A DNA stretch of 64,000 bases. Source: Kluyvera cryocrescens NBRC 102467. Lineage in GTDB: Bacteria > Pseudomonadota > Gammaproteobacteria > Enterobacterales > Enterobacteriaceae. Location of the stretch: assembly GCF_001571285.1 (NCBI RefSeq), contig NZ_BCTM01000016.1, positions 1 to 64,000 of the forward strand. Direction: 5' to 3'. Below are positions 1 through 7,799 of this stretch, piece after piece; position 1 is the first letter of the stretch; each line of letters starts with the position of its first letter. The notes under the pieces are model-generated. The model searched no databases, was not told where the DNA came from, and saw only the letters and a list, made by a program, of their open reading frames with translations. The position numbers were made by a program, and so were the translations under genes.

Positions 1-105
1 GTCCGAACTTTTATGAACTTATGTTTATTTGTATCAACTACTCGTGTTGGTAATTCATTAAAGATTAGCCTGATTATCAATAAATAATGAATCATTACAC
101 CTGAT

Positions 106-127
106 ACAAATAACGTACGTTATTTGT
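106..127. repeat. Perfect 22-bp palindrome upstream of kdgM
   Basis: The half-site ACAAATAACGT is followed immediately by its exact reverse complement, giving a perfect 22-bp palindrome centred on CGTACG. It lies about 245 bp upstream of the kdgM start in AT-rich DNA. It does not match KdgR or CRP consensus. A dimeric-regulator operator is possible; the protein is unknown. Confidence 0.5.
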
Positions 128-339
128 TTTGTGATAACTGTCTGTTATTTAAGTAAAATATATAAAAGTTTTGTTTGTTTGAATAATTATCTGTGATCTG
201 AGTACGGATTTTCTGTGCTTGTGTCTTATTTTTGTTGAGCTTTATCACGTCCTCTTTGTGCCGGATTTTATGAAACAAATAATTACGATCTCGATCACTA
301 AAATGCAAATCCGTAAAAAATAAAATCCAATTCCATAAT

Positions 340-358
340 AAAGAAACATTATTTCAAT
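340..358. promoter_or_regulatory. KdgR-type operator of kdgM
   Basis: The 19 bases match the KdgR box (AATGAAACAYYGTTTCATT) at 16 positions and keep the GAAAC..TTTCA core. A CATAAT hexamer at 334-339 directly precedes it, so the predicted transcription start falls inside the box. That arrangement suits repression by KdgR. A weak CRP-like site (CGATCTCGATCACT) lies around 285-298. The Shine-Dalgarno sequence GAGGG is at 360-364. Confidence 0.7.
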
Positions 359-371
359 TGAGGGATGGCAA

Positions 372-1085
372 ATGCTTAAGAAAACTCTGGCCCTGGCTAT
401 TTTGTCCGGTATGTCTTTCGCCGCTTCTGCGGTTACCGTTGACCTGCGTCATGAATATATTGACAGCGGCTCCAACGCAGACCGTGTGGCAGTTTCACAC
501 CGATTCGATAATGGTCTTGGTTTTGGCGTAGAAGCGAAGTGGAAGACGGGGGGCGATACGGATAAACAGGATCGTCCATTTAACGAAATCGTCGGTAACG
601 GCCACGAAGAGTCCATTAACTGGCGCTGGAAGGCAACCGATAATTTTGCTCTGAACCCGGGCTTTAATATTGAAAGTAAAGACAGTTTCTCCATTTACAA
701 ACCGTATCTGCATGCGCAGTACAGCTTTGATAACGGCTTCTACGTTGCAGCGCGCTACCGCTATGAATATACCCGCGTACCGGCGACTTCCAGCAATGGC
801 GGTACGGACGATAAAGTGAATAAAGTGGATACCTGGGTAGGCTGGGTGATGGGCGACTGGCGTGCGGAGCTGAACTATGTTTATGCGCGCAGTACTATTG
901 CCGACGATCAGCACAAGAGCCTGTACCGCAATAACAACAAACCTTACAGCAACGAATATAACGCCAAGCTGGCCTATAAGTGGGACAAAAACTGGTCTCC
1001 ATATTTTGAAGTGGGTAACGTGGGTGTGAAATCGACTGATGAACGTCAGACCCGTCTGCGCGTAGGTGTTGCTTACTCCTTCTAA
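372..1085 (+). CDS. kdgM: Oligogalacturonate-specific porin, KdgM family
   Basis: Outer-membrane beta-barrel porin admitting acidic oligogalacturonides to the periplasm. The 237-residue precursor has an N-terminal signal peptide (basic LKK start, hydrophobic core, cleavage after SFAASA near residue 20). The mature part is rich in alternating aromatic/polar strands (HAQYSFDNGFYVAARYRY) and ends in the barrel-insertion signature YSF with terminal Phe. Length fits the KdgM family. The start at 372 is chosen because GAGGG lies seven bases upstream; the ATG at 365 opens only a four-codon frame. It is monocistronic, bounded by a KdgR box upstream and a strong terminator downstream. The TogMNAB importer and Ogl enzymes nearby form the rest of the pathway. 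Substrate range within the family is inferred from context. Confidence 0.9.
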   Translation: MLKKTLALAILSGMSFAASAVTVDLRHEYIDSGSNADRVAVSHRFDNGLGFGVEAKWKTGGDTDKQDRPFNEIVGNGHEESINWRWKATDNFALNPGFNIESKDSFSIYKPYLHAQYSFDNGFYVAARYRYEYTRVPATSSNGGTDDKVNKVDTWVGWVMGDWRAELNYVYARSTIADDQHKSLYRNNNKPYSNEYNAKLAYKWDKNWSPYFEVGNVGVKSTDERQTRLRVGVAYSF

Positions 1086-1111
1086 TTAAAATCGGACCCT
1101 CATCCGTTTTC

Positions 1112-1145
1112 CCCCCGGCGCAGTTAGCTGGGGGTTTTCGTTTTA
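1112..1145 (+). terminator. Rho-independent terminator of kdgM
   Basis: A stem CCCCCGGC/GCTGGGGG (one G-U pair, 7-base loop) is followed by TTTTCGTTTT, 27 bases after the kdgM stop. Confidence 0.85.
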
Positions 1146-1371
1146 TCGCCGCCATAATTTTCTGCAGCTATCTACTCATTTTAAGTGGGTGTCATTCGCT
1201 CACCCGAACGTTTTCTCTATGAGAGGGATTGAATGGTGCGCCTGATTGAGGAAGCGGTCGGTTTCAGATCATGGTTTTGGGAAACAGAAAAGGGGGGAAC
1301 GAATGGGGATGAGTGAAAGGAAGAACAGAAACGACGATACCTCGTTTGATTTATCGCCTTAACGCGCAGGC
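1146..1371. other. kdgM-ogl convergent spacer, no gene seen
   Basis: About 225 bp between the kdgM and ogl terminators. Short open frames occur but none has a convincing ribosome-binding site or recognisable product. No operator was identified. Confidence 0.5.
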
Positions 1372-1397
1372 AAAAAAAGGCCCTCCGAAAGGAGGGC
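1372..1397 (-). terminator. Rho-independent terminator of ogl
   Basis: Perfect 7-bp stem GCCCTCC/GGAGGGC with a four-base loop. Read on the minus strand it is followed by a run of seven U, 35 bases past the ogl stop. Confidence 0.9.
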
Positions 1398-1431
1398 AAG
1401 GCCAGTTACAGAAACACAAAACTCAGAACAC

Positions 1432-2607
1432 TTATGCTTTCACTAATACTCGTTCAGTTGGCAGTTTGGCGATATACAGCGCCGGTTTGCCATCTTTGTC
1501 AGAGCTAAACAGCACCGCGCTATCGTCAGGCGTAAAGGACGGGTGCGGGTGGGTAACCTGACGGCTGTTTTGTACCGTTGCCCAAGAGGTATCGTGGCGG
1601 GCAACGCGGAAATAAGACTGTTTGGCAACGTCGAACGCGTACAGGTACGGATCGTTATCGATGGTGTAGCCGCTGGTATCTTTCACGTCAACCGGCGTAC
1701 CGGAACCATCGCCGACCAGCAGGGTGCCGTCGAAGTTGCTCATCAGGTGCGAACAGGCAGGCATTTGCATCAGTGCTTCATTGACGTTGGTGTCCGGGTT
1801 GAAGCGGTAGATGGTACGCCCCTGTTTCCCTTTCAGGTAGGAGACATACACCAGTGCGGAACCGTTCGGAACCCAGAATTCGTGAGTGCAGCTTTCGCCT
1901 TCGGCGTGCTCTTTCACTTTACGGACGTTGCTACCGTCTTCGTTGACCAGCCACATACGGGCATCCACCAGATCGTGCGGACCTTCATGGCAGAAAGCCA
2001 CGGTGTTGTCATCAAACGGACGGTAGATTGGGTGGCCGAGCCAGTTTTTCTCTTCGTGGATCACCGCGCTTGCGCCGGTTTTCAGATCAACGCGCAGCAG
2101 TCGGCAGTGTGGGCCTTTATGGAAGAAATCGTGGAACAGCTGCCAGTCATTCAGCGGCGTCCAGTCACTTTTGGCGATCTCGATGCCAACCAGTTTGGTG
2201 CAGTCGCTGTTAGATACCCAGGTACCGTAGCCAACCCATTCCTCTGGTACACGATAAACTTCACGCTCGGCCAGGGTTTTCAGGTTCACTTCCAGCAGGG
2301 TGCGGTCGTTTTTAACATAGTAGAGGGATTGGTCGTCCGGAGAGAGGAAGCCGCCAAAGGTGTTATCGCCGGCGCCTTCGGTCAGCTGTACGGCTTCGGC
2401 GTTGGCGACATCCAGTAAATAGTAGTTCCAATGGCCATCGAACTCACCGGCAAATAACAGGTGGCTGCCATCGTTAAAGAAACACTTTTGATAGAAGTAG
2501 TTACGATGACACGTTACTTCTGGTGGAGTTAAGCGGGTGACCTCCGCGCCAGTGTCCGGGTCGCGGCTGACCTCATAGTTCAATTTTACCCGCATGCCTT
2601 TAGCCAT
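1432..2607 (-). CDS. ogl: Oligogalacturonide lyase (copy 1)
   Basis: Cytoplasmic family-22 polysaccharide lyase cleaving unsaturated or saturated digalacturonate by beta-elimination to 4-deoxy-5-ketouronate and galacturonate. The 391-residue protein is a beta-propeller without a signal peptide. Residue numbering coincides with the structurally studied Yersinia enzyme: catalytic His242 (THEFWVP), and Mn ligands His287 (CSHLMS), Gln350, His353 and His355 (RQVTHPHPSF). All are present. The ATG at 2607 has a GGAGAG Shine-Dalgarno on the minus strand. It is divergent from kduI, sharing about 470 bp with KdgR boxes, and ends in its own terminator. A second copy lies at 6603-7730 and keeps the same catalytic set. 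Confidence 0.95.
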   Translation of the reverse strand: MAKGMRVKLNYEVSRDPDTGAEVTRLTPPEVTCHRNYFYQKCFFNDGSHLLFAGEFDGHWNYYLLDVANAEAVQLTEGAGDNTFGGFLSPDDQSLYYVKNDRTLLEVNLKTLAEREVYRVPEEWVGYGTWVSNSDCTKLVGIEIAKSDWTPLNDWQLFHDFFHKGPHCRLLRVDLKTGASAVIHEEKNWLGHPIYRPFDDNTVAFCHEGPHDLVDARMWLVNEDGSNVRKVKEHAEGESCTHEFWVPNGSALVYVSYLKGKQGRTIYRFNPDTNVNEALMQMPACSHLMSNFDGTLLVGDGSGTPVDVKDTSGYTIDNDPYLYAFDVAKQSYFRVARHDTSWATVQNSRQVTHPHPSFTPDDSAVLFSSDKDGKPALYIAKLPTERVLVKA

Positions 2608-2694
2608 GATGCTCTCCTTTTACTCCAGCGGTCGCGGGGTCTGTCTTCCTCGCTGGCCGATGTGGACGTTATTTTAAAAATATGGTGTTAATTT

Positions 2695-2713
2695 ATCAAA
2701 ACGACGTTTCATT
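2695..2713. promoter_or_regulatory. KdgR-type operator, ogl side
   Basis: ATCAAAACGACGTTTCATT has a perfect right half-site (GTTTCATT) and a partial left half. It lies 88-106 bp upstream of the ogl start, so it would repress ogl. Confidence 0.75.
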
Positions 2714-2809
2714 GTTTGTGATGCCTGACGCACTTTATACGAAAAATCATCTGTTTTGCGACTTTTTTTGATCCGTCGACGGGCGGCTTGTCAAGTCCAT
2801 CTTCGTTTT

Positions 2810-2825
2810 TGTGACCGCATTTACT
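2810..2825. promoter_or_regulatory. Candidate CRP site in ogl-kduI divergent region
   Basis: TGTGACCGCATTTACT matches the TGTGA-N6-TCACA consensus at 8 of 10 fixed positions. It sits between the ogl and kduI KdgR boxes, where it could activate both directions. Confidence 0.4.
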
Positions 2826-2951
2826 CATTTAAGGGTATTTTTTAAAGAAACATGTAACTAGATGAATAATAGTGTTTTTTAGTATTTCTTTGGCGTGCGC
2901 AATAGCGTATTCGTGATCCCTTTTGCATTTTTGATATTAATTCACAGAAAA

Positions 2952-2970
2952 AATGAAACGATGTTTTATT
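2952..2970. promoter_or_regulatory. KdgR-type operator, kduI side
   Basis: AATGAAACGATGTTTTATT differs from the KdgR palindrome by one base in the right half. It is about 110 bp upstream of kduI. Confidence 0.8.
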
Positions 2971-2974
2971 TGTA

Positions 2975-2993
2975 ATTGAAAACCCATTTCATC
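2975..2993. promoter_or_regulatory. Second, weaker KdgR-like operator before kduI
   Basis: ATTGAAAACCCATTTCATC matches the KdgR consensus at about 14 of 19 positions. Its centre is 23 bp from the stronger box, about two helical turns, so cooperative binding is possible. Confidence 0.5.
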
Positions 2994-3077
2994 AGAGATA
3001 AGATGTATGCATAAACAAAGTGGAATGGAGTTTCGTTCTGCTATATAGGATCAGACCACATTTACCTGGAGGTTAAG

Positions 3078-3914
3078 GTGGAAGTAAGACAGAGCATTCA
3101 TAGCGCGCACGCTAAAACGCTGGATACACAAGGACTTCGTGACGAGTTTTTAGTTGAGCAGGTTTTCGTCGCTGATGAGTACACCATGGTGTACAGCCAT
3201 ATTGACCGTATTATCGTCGGCGGCATCATGCCGGTAGCGAAAACGGTCTCGGTGGGCGGTGAAGTTGGCAAACAGCTCGGCGTCAGCTTCTTCCTGGAGC
3301 GTCGCGAGCTGGGCGTCATCAACATTGGCGGTGCCGGTACCATTACCGTGGACGGTAAATGCTATGAAATTGGCCATCGCGATGCGCTGTACGTTGGCAA
3401 AGGGGCGAAGGAAGTGGTTTTCGCCAGCGTTGATGCCGCGAAACCGGCGAAGTTTTATTACAACTGCGCACCGGCTCACACCACCTACCCAACGAAGAAA
3501 GTTACTCCCGCTGATGTCGCGCCGGTCACGCTGGGGGACAACCTCACCAGCAACCGCCGTACCATCAACAAATATTTTGTTCCTGACGTGCTGGAAACCT
3601 GTCAGCTCAGCATGGGCCTGACCGAACTGGCGCCGGGCAACCTGTGGAATACCATGCCGTGCCATACCCATGAGCGCCGCATGGAAGTCTACTTCTATTT
3701 CAATATGGATGAAGACAGCTGTGTGTTCCACATGATGGGGCAGCCGCAGGAGACGCGTCACGTCGTGATGCACAATGAGCAGGCGGTGATTTCACCGAGC
3801 TGGTCAATCCATTCAGGCGTAGGTACTAAGGCGTATACCTTCATCTGGGGAATGGTGGGTGAGAACCAGGTCTTTGATGACATGGATCATGTTGCAGTGA
3901 AGGATCTGCGCTAG
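3078..3914 (+). CDS. kduI: 5-dehydro-4-deoxy-D-glucuronate isomerase
   Basis: Cytoplasmic zinc cupin converting 5-keto-4-deoxyuronate to 2,5-diketo-3-deoxygluconate, the step before KduD. It is 278 residues, the same length as E. coli KduI. The zinc ligands His196, His198 and Glu203 ([12 protein letters not shown]) and His245 (SWSIHSGVG) are at the positions known from the E. coli structure. Translation starts at GTG 3078, preceded by CTGGAGG at 3066-3072; an in-frame ATG is not available nearby and the N-terminus matches the family. It is the first gene of kduI-kduD, preceded by two KdgR boxes. The 118-bp gap to kduD contains two hairpins but no U-run. Confidence 0.96.
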   Translation: MEVRQSIHSAHAKTLDTQGLRDEFLVEQVFVADEYTMVYSHIDRIIVGGIMPVAKTVSVGGEVGKQLGVSFFLERRELGVINIGGAGTITVDGKCYEIGHRDALYVGKGAKEVVFASVDAAKPAKFYYNCAPAHTTYPTKKVTPADVAPVTLGDNLTSNRRTINKYFVPDVLETCQLSMGLTELAPGNLWNTMPCHTHERRMEVYFYFNMDEDSCVFHMMGQPQETRHVVMHNEQAVISPSWSIHSGVGTKAYTFIWGMVGENQVFDDMDHVAVKDLR

Positions 3915-3937
3915 TCGCGGACAGCATTGTACGCAGA

Positions 3938-4011
3938 ATCCTGCGAGCGGCCAGCGCGGACCGGCCCGCAGGATGAAGCGTATACATTAACAATGCCTGT
4001 CCGGTACAGGC
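3938..4011 (+). repeat. Two hairpins in the kduI-kduD spacer
   Basis: An 8-bp inverted repeat ATCCTGCG/CGCAGGAT (3938-3945 with 3967-3974) encloses further GC-rich pairing. A second hairpin GCCTGT-CCGGT-ACAGGC lies at 3995-4011. Neither is followed by a U-run, so they are more likely RNA-stability or processing elements than terminators. Confidence 0.55.
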
Positions 4012-4032
4012 GCTAACAACAAGGAATATAAA

Positions 4033-4794
4033 ATGATTTTGGATTCATTCTCTCTGCAAGGTAAGGTTGCCGTCGTCACGGGTTGTGATACCGGTCTGGG
4101 TCAGGGTATGGCGCTGGGGCTGGCGGAAGCCGGCTGCGACATCGTGGGTATCAACATTGTTGAACCGACTGAAACTATCGAACGCGTAACCGCACTGGGC
4201 CGCCGTTTCCTGAGCCTGACCGCTGACCTGCGTCAGATTGACGGTATCCCGGCGCTGCTGGAGCGCGCGGTGGCAGAGTTCGGCCATATTGATATTCTGG
4301 TCAACAACGCGGGTCTGATTCGCCGTGAAGATGCGATCGACTTCAGCGAAAAAGATTGGGACGACGTGATGAACCTGAACATTAAGAGCGTGTTCTTCAT
4401 GTCTCAGGCTGCGGCTAAGCACTTCATCGCGCAGGGCAACGGCGGCAAGATCATCAACATCGCGTCGATGCTCTCCTTCCAGGGCGGCATCCGCGTTCCA
4501 TCTTACACCGCATCAAAAAGTGGCGTCATGGGCGTGACCCGTCTGATGGCCAACGAGTGGGCAAAACACGGTATCAACGTGAATGCGATTGCTCCGGGCT
4601 ACATGGCGACCAACAATACTCAGCAGCTGCGCGCTGACGAAGAGCGTAGTGCAGCGATTCTTGACCGTATTCCGGCGGGTCGTTGGGGTCTGCCAAGCGA
4701 TCTGATGGGGCCAATTGTCTTCCTGGCTTCCCCGGCGTCTGACTACATCAACGGTTACACCGTTGCTGTCGACGGCGGCTGGCTGGCGCGCTAA
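4033..4794 (+). CDS. kduD: 2-dehydro-3-deoxy-D-gluconate 5-dehydrogenase
   Basis: Short-chain dehydrogenase reducing 2,5-diketo-3-deoxygluconate to 2-keto-3-deoxygluconate with NADH; KDG then goes to KdgK/KdgA. The 253-residue protein has the full SDR signature: cofactor motif TGCDTGLG (16-23), NNAG (91-94), Asn116, Ser145, Tyr158 and Lys162 (YTASK). It follows kduI in the same direction with RBS AAGGA before ATG 4033. A strong terminator follows, so kduI-kduD forms a unit separate from araE. Confidence 0.95.
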   Translation: MILDSFSLQGKVAVVTGCDTGLGQGMALGLAEAGCDIVGINIVEPTETIERVTALGRRFLSLTADLRQIDGIPALLERAVAEFGHIDILVNNAGLIRREDAIDFSEKDWDDVMNLNIKSVFFMSQAAAKHFIAQGNGGKIINIASMLSFQGGIRVPSYTASKSGVMGVTRLMANEWAKHGINVNAIAPGYMATNNTQQLRADEERSAAILDRIPAGRWGLPSDLMGPIVFLASPASDYINGYTVAVDGGWLAR

Positions 4795-4808
4795 GTTTTC
4801 GCCTGCTT

Positions 4809-4837
4809 AAAAAAACCTGCTGCGGCAGGTTTTTTTG
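4809..4837 (+). terminator. Rho-independent terminator of kduID
   Basis: Stem ACCTGC/GCAGGT with TGCG loop, preceded by A6 and followed by T7. The symmetry would let it act in both directions. Confidence 0.9.
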
Positions 4838-4869
4838 TGTCCGCAGTTTAGGGGACGACATTTTATAAA

Positions 4870-4909
4870 CATGTAAATTATCCATATCAATATATTCGGA
4901 TAGTCCATG
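4870..4909 (+). promoter_or_regulatory. AraC-like half-sites upstream of araE
   Basis: The upstream half-site ends in TATCCATA (4879-4886), identical to the end of the araI1 site. About 21 bp downstream TATTCGGATAGTCCATG (4893-4909) resembles araI2 at about 10 of 17 positions. The spacing and orientation match an AraC-activated promoter. From 4910 to the araE start there is about 200 bp of leader with no gene. Confidence 0.6.
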
Positions 4910-5118
4910 TAGACATTTCGGTATGAAATAGTAACGCCGGTAAAATAGGGGTTATTGGCAAGGTGATACGTATTTTGGGCTTATCGTAAAGTCAAATGTC
5001 CATCACAAAACCATGTGTCGCAGCAGTAACATCCATATTTTTAACCTGTCCCGCCTGACACCTTCGCCCTGCAATCCCTTACTTTCATGGCACGTCTTAC
5101 TTTGCCAGGCAGGAAAAA

Positions 5119-6537
5119 ATGACTTCAATCAGTAACGATCCAAGGTTAATGCCGCGTACGCAACGTGACACCCGGCGTATGAATCAGTTTGTTTCTATTG
5201 CCGCTGCGGTGGCTGGGCTGCTTTTTGGTCTTGATATCGGGGTGATTGCGGGCGCGCTGCCCTTTATCACCGATCATTTTGTATTATCCAGCCGATTGCA
5301 GGAGTGGGTAGTCAGCAGCATGATGCTCGGCGCGGCGATTGGTGCGCTCTTCAACGGCTGGCTCTCTTTCCGCCTGGGGCGTAAATACAGCCTGATGGTG
5401 GGGGCCGTTCTGTTTGTCGCCGGTTCGTTAGGATCGGCGTTTGCCGCTAACGTCGAGATGCTGCTGGTCGCGAGGGTCATTCTCGGCGTGGCGGTGGGTA
5501 TCGCTTCGTATACTGCACCGCTGTATCTGTCGGAAATGGCGAGTGAAAACGTCCGCGGGAAGATGATCAGCATGTATCAGTTGATGGTCACGCTGGGGAT
5601 TGTGATGGCATTTCTCTCCGATACCGCGTTTAGCTACAGCGGTAACTGGCGGGCGATGCTGGGCGTGCTGGCGCTGCCGGCGGTGCTGTTGATGGTTCTG
5701 GTGATTTTTTTACCGAACAGTCCGCGCTGGCTGGCGGAAAAAGGCCGCCATATTGAGGCAGAGGAAGTGCTGCGCATGCTGCGCGACACCTCAGAAAAAG
5801 CGCGTGATGAGCTGAACGAGATCCGCGAAAGCCTGAAGCTCAAACAAGGCGGCTGGGCGCTGTTCAAAATTAACCGCAACGTACGCCGCGCGGTATTCCT
5901 CGGGATGTTATTGCAGGCAATGCAGCAGTTTACCGGGATGAATATCATCATGTATTACGCCCCGCGCATCTTTAAAATGGCGGGCTTTACCACTACCGAA
6001 CAGCAGATGATTGCCACTCTGGTGGTTGGGCTGACCTTTATGTTTGCCACCTTTATTGCCGTGTTTACCGTCGATAAAGCGGGGCGCAAACCGGCGCTGA
6101 AAATTGGTTTCACCATTATGGCGCTGGGAACGCTGGTTCTGGGTTATTGCCTGATGAAATTTGATAACGGTACGGCCTCCAGCGGTTTGTCCTGGCTGTC
6201 GGTGGGCATGACGATGATGTGCATCGCCGGTTATGCCATGAGTGCGGCGCCGGTGGTGTGGATCCTCTGTTCGGAGATCCAGCCGCTGAAATGCCGCGAT
6301 TTCGGGATCACCTGCTCGACGACCACTAACTGGGTCTCGAATATGATCATCGGGGCCACCTTCCTGACGCTGCTGGACTCCATCGGCGCGGCGGGGACAT
6401 TCTGGCTGTATACGGCGCTGAACGTCGCGTTTATCGGCGTCACCTTCTGGCTGATTCCTGAAACCAAAAACGTCACGCTGGAACATATCGAACGTAAGCT
6501 GATGTCGGGGGAGAAGTTAAGAAACATTGGTGTGTAA
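5119..6537 (+). CDS. araE: L-arabinose:proton symporter
   Basis: Inner-membrane MFS sugar porter importing L-arabinose with a proton. It has 472 residues, the E. coli AraE length, and 12 predicted membrane segments. Sugar-porter signatures are visible: RLGRKYSLM after TM2, PESPRWL-type motif as [12 protein letters not shown] at the end of TM6, [14 protein letters not shown] in TM7, DKAGRKPAL and the C-terminal [19 protein letters not shown] precedes ATG 5119. AraC-like sites lie upstream. In E. coli araE also adjoins kduD. Here it is embedded in the pectin locus, but its control region suggests arabinose regulation. Arabinose is itself a pectin side-chain sugar. Confidence 0.95.
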   Translation: MTSISNDPRLMPRTQRDTRRMNQFVSIAAAVAGLLFGLDIGVIAGALPFITDHFVLSSRLQEWVVSSMMLGAAIGALFNGWLSFRLGRKYSLMVGAVLFVAGSLGSAFAANVEMLLVARVILGVAVGIASYTAPLYLSEMASENVRGKMISMYQLMVTLGIVMAFLSDTAFSYSGNWRAMLGVLALPAVLLMVLVIFLPNSPRWLAEKGRHIEAEEVLRMLRDTSEKARDELNEIRESLKLKQGGWALFKINRNVRRAVFLGMLLQAMQQFTGMNIIMYYAPRIFKMAGFTTTEQQMIATLVVGLTFMFATFIAVFTVDKAGRKPALKIGFTIMALGTLVLGYCLMKFDNGTASSGLSWLSVGMTMMCIAGYAMSAAPVVWILCSEIQPLKCRDFGITCSTTTNWVSNMIIGATFLTLLDSIGAAGTFWLYTALNVAFIGVTFWLIPETKNVTLEHIERKLMSGEKLRNIGV

Positions 6538-6549
6538 TTCTGTCACCTC

Positions 6550-6574
6550 ACCCTCTTCCTAAAGGGAAGAGGGT
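6550..6574. repeat. Intergenic palindrome between araE and ogl copy 2
   Basis: Perfect 10-bp stem ACCCTCTTCC/GGAAGAGGGT with a five-base loop, in a 65-bp convergent spacer. There is no U-run. Related sequences occur at 33443 and 49134, so this may be a dispersed palindromic element that also serves as a convergent terminator. Confidence 0.5.
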
Positions 6575-6602
6575 CGGGAGGAGTGGCTCAAACCGCGCGG
6601 AT

Positions 6603-7730
6603 TTACACCCGCGCCAGATAAAGTGCCGGCATTCCTTCCACATCCGAGGTATACAGTACCCACTTGTCGTCTGGTGAAAATGAGGGATGCGGGTGGGTCA
6701 CCTGACGATCGCCATCCAGCACTTTCCAACTGCTGTTATGCTGGCAAATGGCTTTCTTCTCGCCGGTTTGCAGGGAAAAGACCCAAATAAACGGATCGTT
6801 AAGGCTGATATCGCCGGTGTTGTGCGGAGCCCCATCGCCCACCACCAGGGAACCGTCGTGGTTGCTCATCAGATGAGAGCAGGGCGGTATCGCCATCAGT
6901 TGGCGGTTCTCCAGCGTGAGTGGATCGGCGCTGTAGAGGTAACGGTGCGGGCTGTTTTCTTCGTGAGCCACGTAGTAGAGCGCAGAGCCGTTCGGCACCC
7001 AAAACTCGTGGGTAAAGCTCTCGCCTTTCTGGTGTTGGCGCACGCAGCGTAGGTTGCTGCCGTCGGCATTGATAAGCCACATACGGGCATCGATGGCATC
7101 GCGCGGCCCTTCGTGGCAAAACGCCACGGTGCTATCATCGAACGGACGGTAGATTGGGTGTCCGAGCCAGCGTTTCTCCTGCAAAATGGTCCGCTGCTCG
7201 CCGGTTTTCAGGTCAATATTAATTAAGCGGCATTCCGGCTCGGTAAAGTAAAAGGCGCGGAATTTCGACCAGTCGGTCAGCGGCTGCCAGTCGCTTTTCT
7301 TAATCTCGATGCCGACGAGCTGCGTACAATCGGAGTTGGCAACCCAGGTGCCGTAAGCGACCCACTCGTCATCCACTTCATACACCACGTACTCTTCTAA
7401 CGTCGACAGATCAACGCGTCGTAGCTGGCGGGTATCTTTAACGTACCACAGCGATTGGTCGTCATCGGAAAGGAAGCCGCCGAAGGTATTATCCCCCGGG
7501 CCATCGGTCAGTTGGGTGGCCTGCTGGGCGGCAATATCCAGTAAGTAATAGTTCCAGTGCCCCTCGAACGCGCCGCCAAAAATCAGCTTGCCGCCGTCGC
7601 GGGTGAAGCATTTTTGGTAGAAGTAGTTACGGTGGCAAATAATGTGCGGTGGCGTCATCCGGATCACCTCATGACCGGTTTCGCTGTCTTTCTGATGGCG
7701 GAAATTCAGCGGGATGATTTTGCCTTTCAT
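6603..7730 (-). CDS. ogl: Oligogalacturonide lyase (copy 2)
   Basis: Second oligogalacturonide lyase, 375 residues, clearly paralogous to the protein at 1432-2607 and alignable over its whole length. It keeps His241 (THEFWVP), His286 (CSHLMS) and the Gln343/His346/His348 Mn cluster (DRQVTHPHPSF), so it should be active. It is shorter in the segment after residue 300. It is the last gene behind togMNAB, 69 bp after togB, with RBS AAAGGA before ATG 7730. A hairpin terminator lies between togB and this gene, so expression probably depends on read-through. Why two lyases are kept is unclear; different chain-length or saturation preference is one possibility. Confidence 0.93.
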   Translation of the reverse strand: MKGKIIPLNFRHQKDSETGHEVIRMTPPHIICHRNYFYQKCFTRDGGKLIFGGAFEGHWNYYLLDIAAQQATQLTDGPGDNTFGGFLSDDDQSLWYVKDTRQLRRVDLSTLEEYVVYEVDDEWVAYGTWVANSDCTQLVGIEIKKSDWQPLTDWSKFRAFYFTEPECRLINIDLKTGEQRTILQEKRWLGHPIYRPFDDSTVAFCHEGPRDAIDARMWLINADGSNLRCVRQHQKGESFTHEFWVPNGSALYYVAHEENSPHRYLYSADPLTLENRQLMAIPPCSHLMSNHDGSLVVGDGAPHNTGDISLNDPFIWVFSLQTGEKKAICQHNSSWKVLDGDRQVTHPHPSFSPDDKWVLYTSDVEGMPALYLARV

Positions 7731-7746
7731 GTCCTTTCTCCTTGAA

Positions 7747-7782
7747 TAAAAAAATACCCCGCAGCCGGAAGCTGCAGGGTAT
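7747..7782 (-). terminator. Terminator/attenuator between togB and ogl copy 2
   Basis: A 12-bp stem ATACCCCGCAGC/GCTGCAGGGTAT with one imperfect pair, loop CGGAA. On the minus strand it is followed by a U7 run. Little promoter space remains before ogl, so it may set a lower downstream level rather than end the operon. Confidence 0.8.
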
Positions 7783-7799
7783 TAATGCATTGATAACGC

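Noticed and set aside
120..308. 62-codon minus-strand open frame upstream of kdgM
   Set aside because: Lys/Asn/Gln-rich translation typical of AT-rich spacer, no ribosome site, and it overlaps the kdgM control region.
1543..2418. 291-codon plus-strand open frame antisense to ogl
   Set aside because: It is the mirror of a conserved gene with intact catalytic residues; composition and lack of a ribosome site mark it as a shadow.
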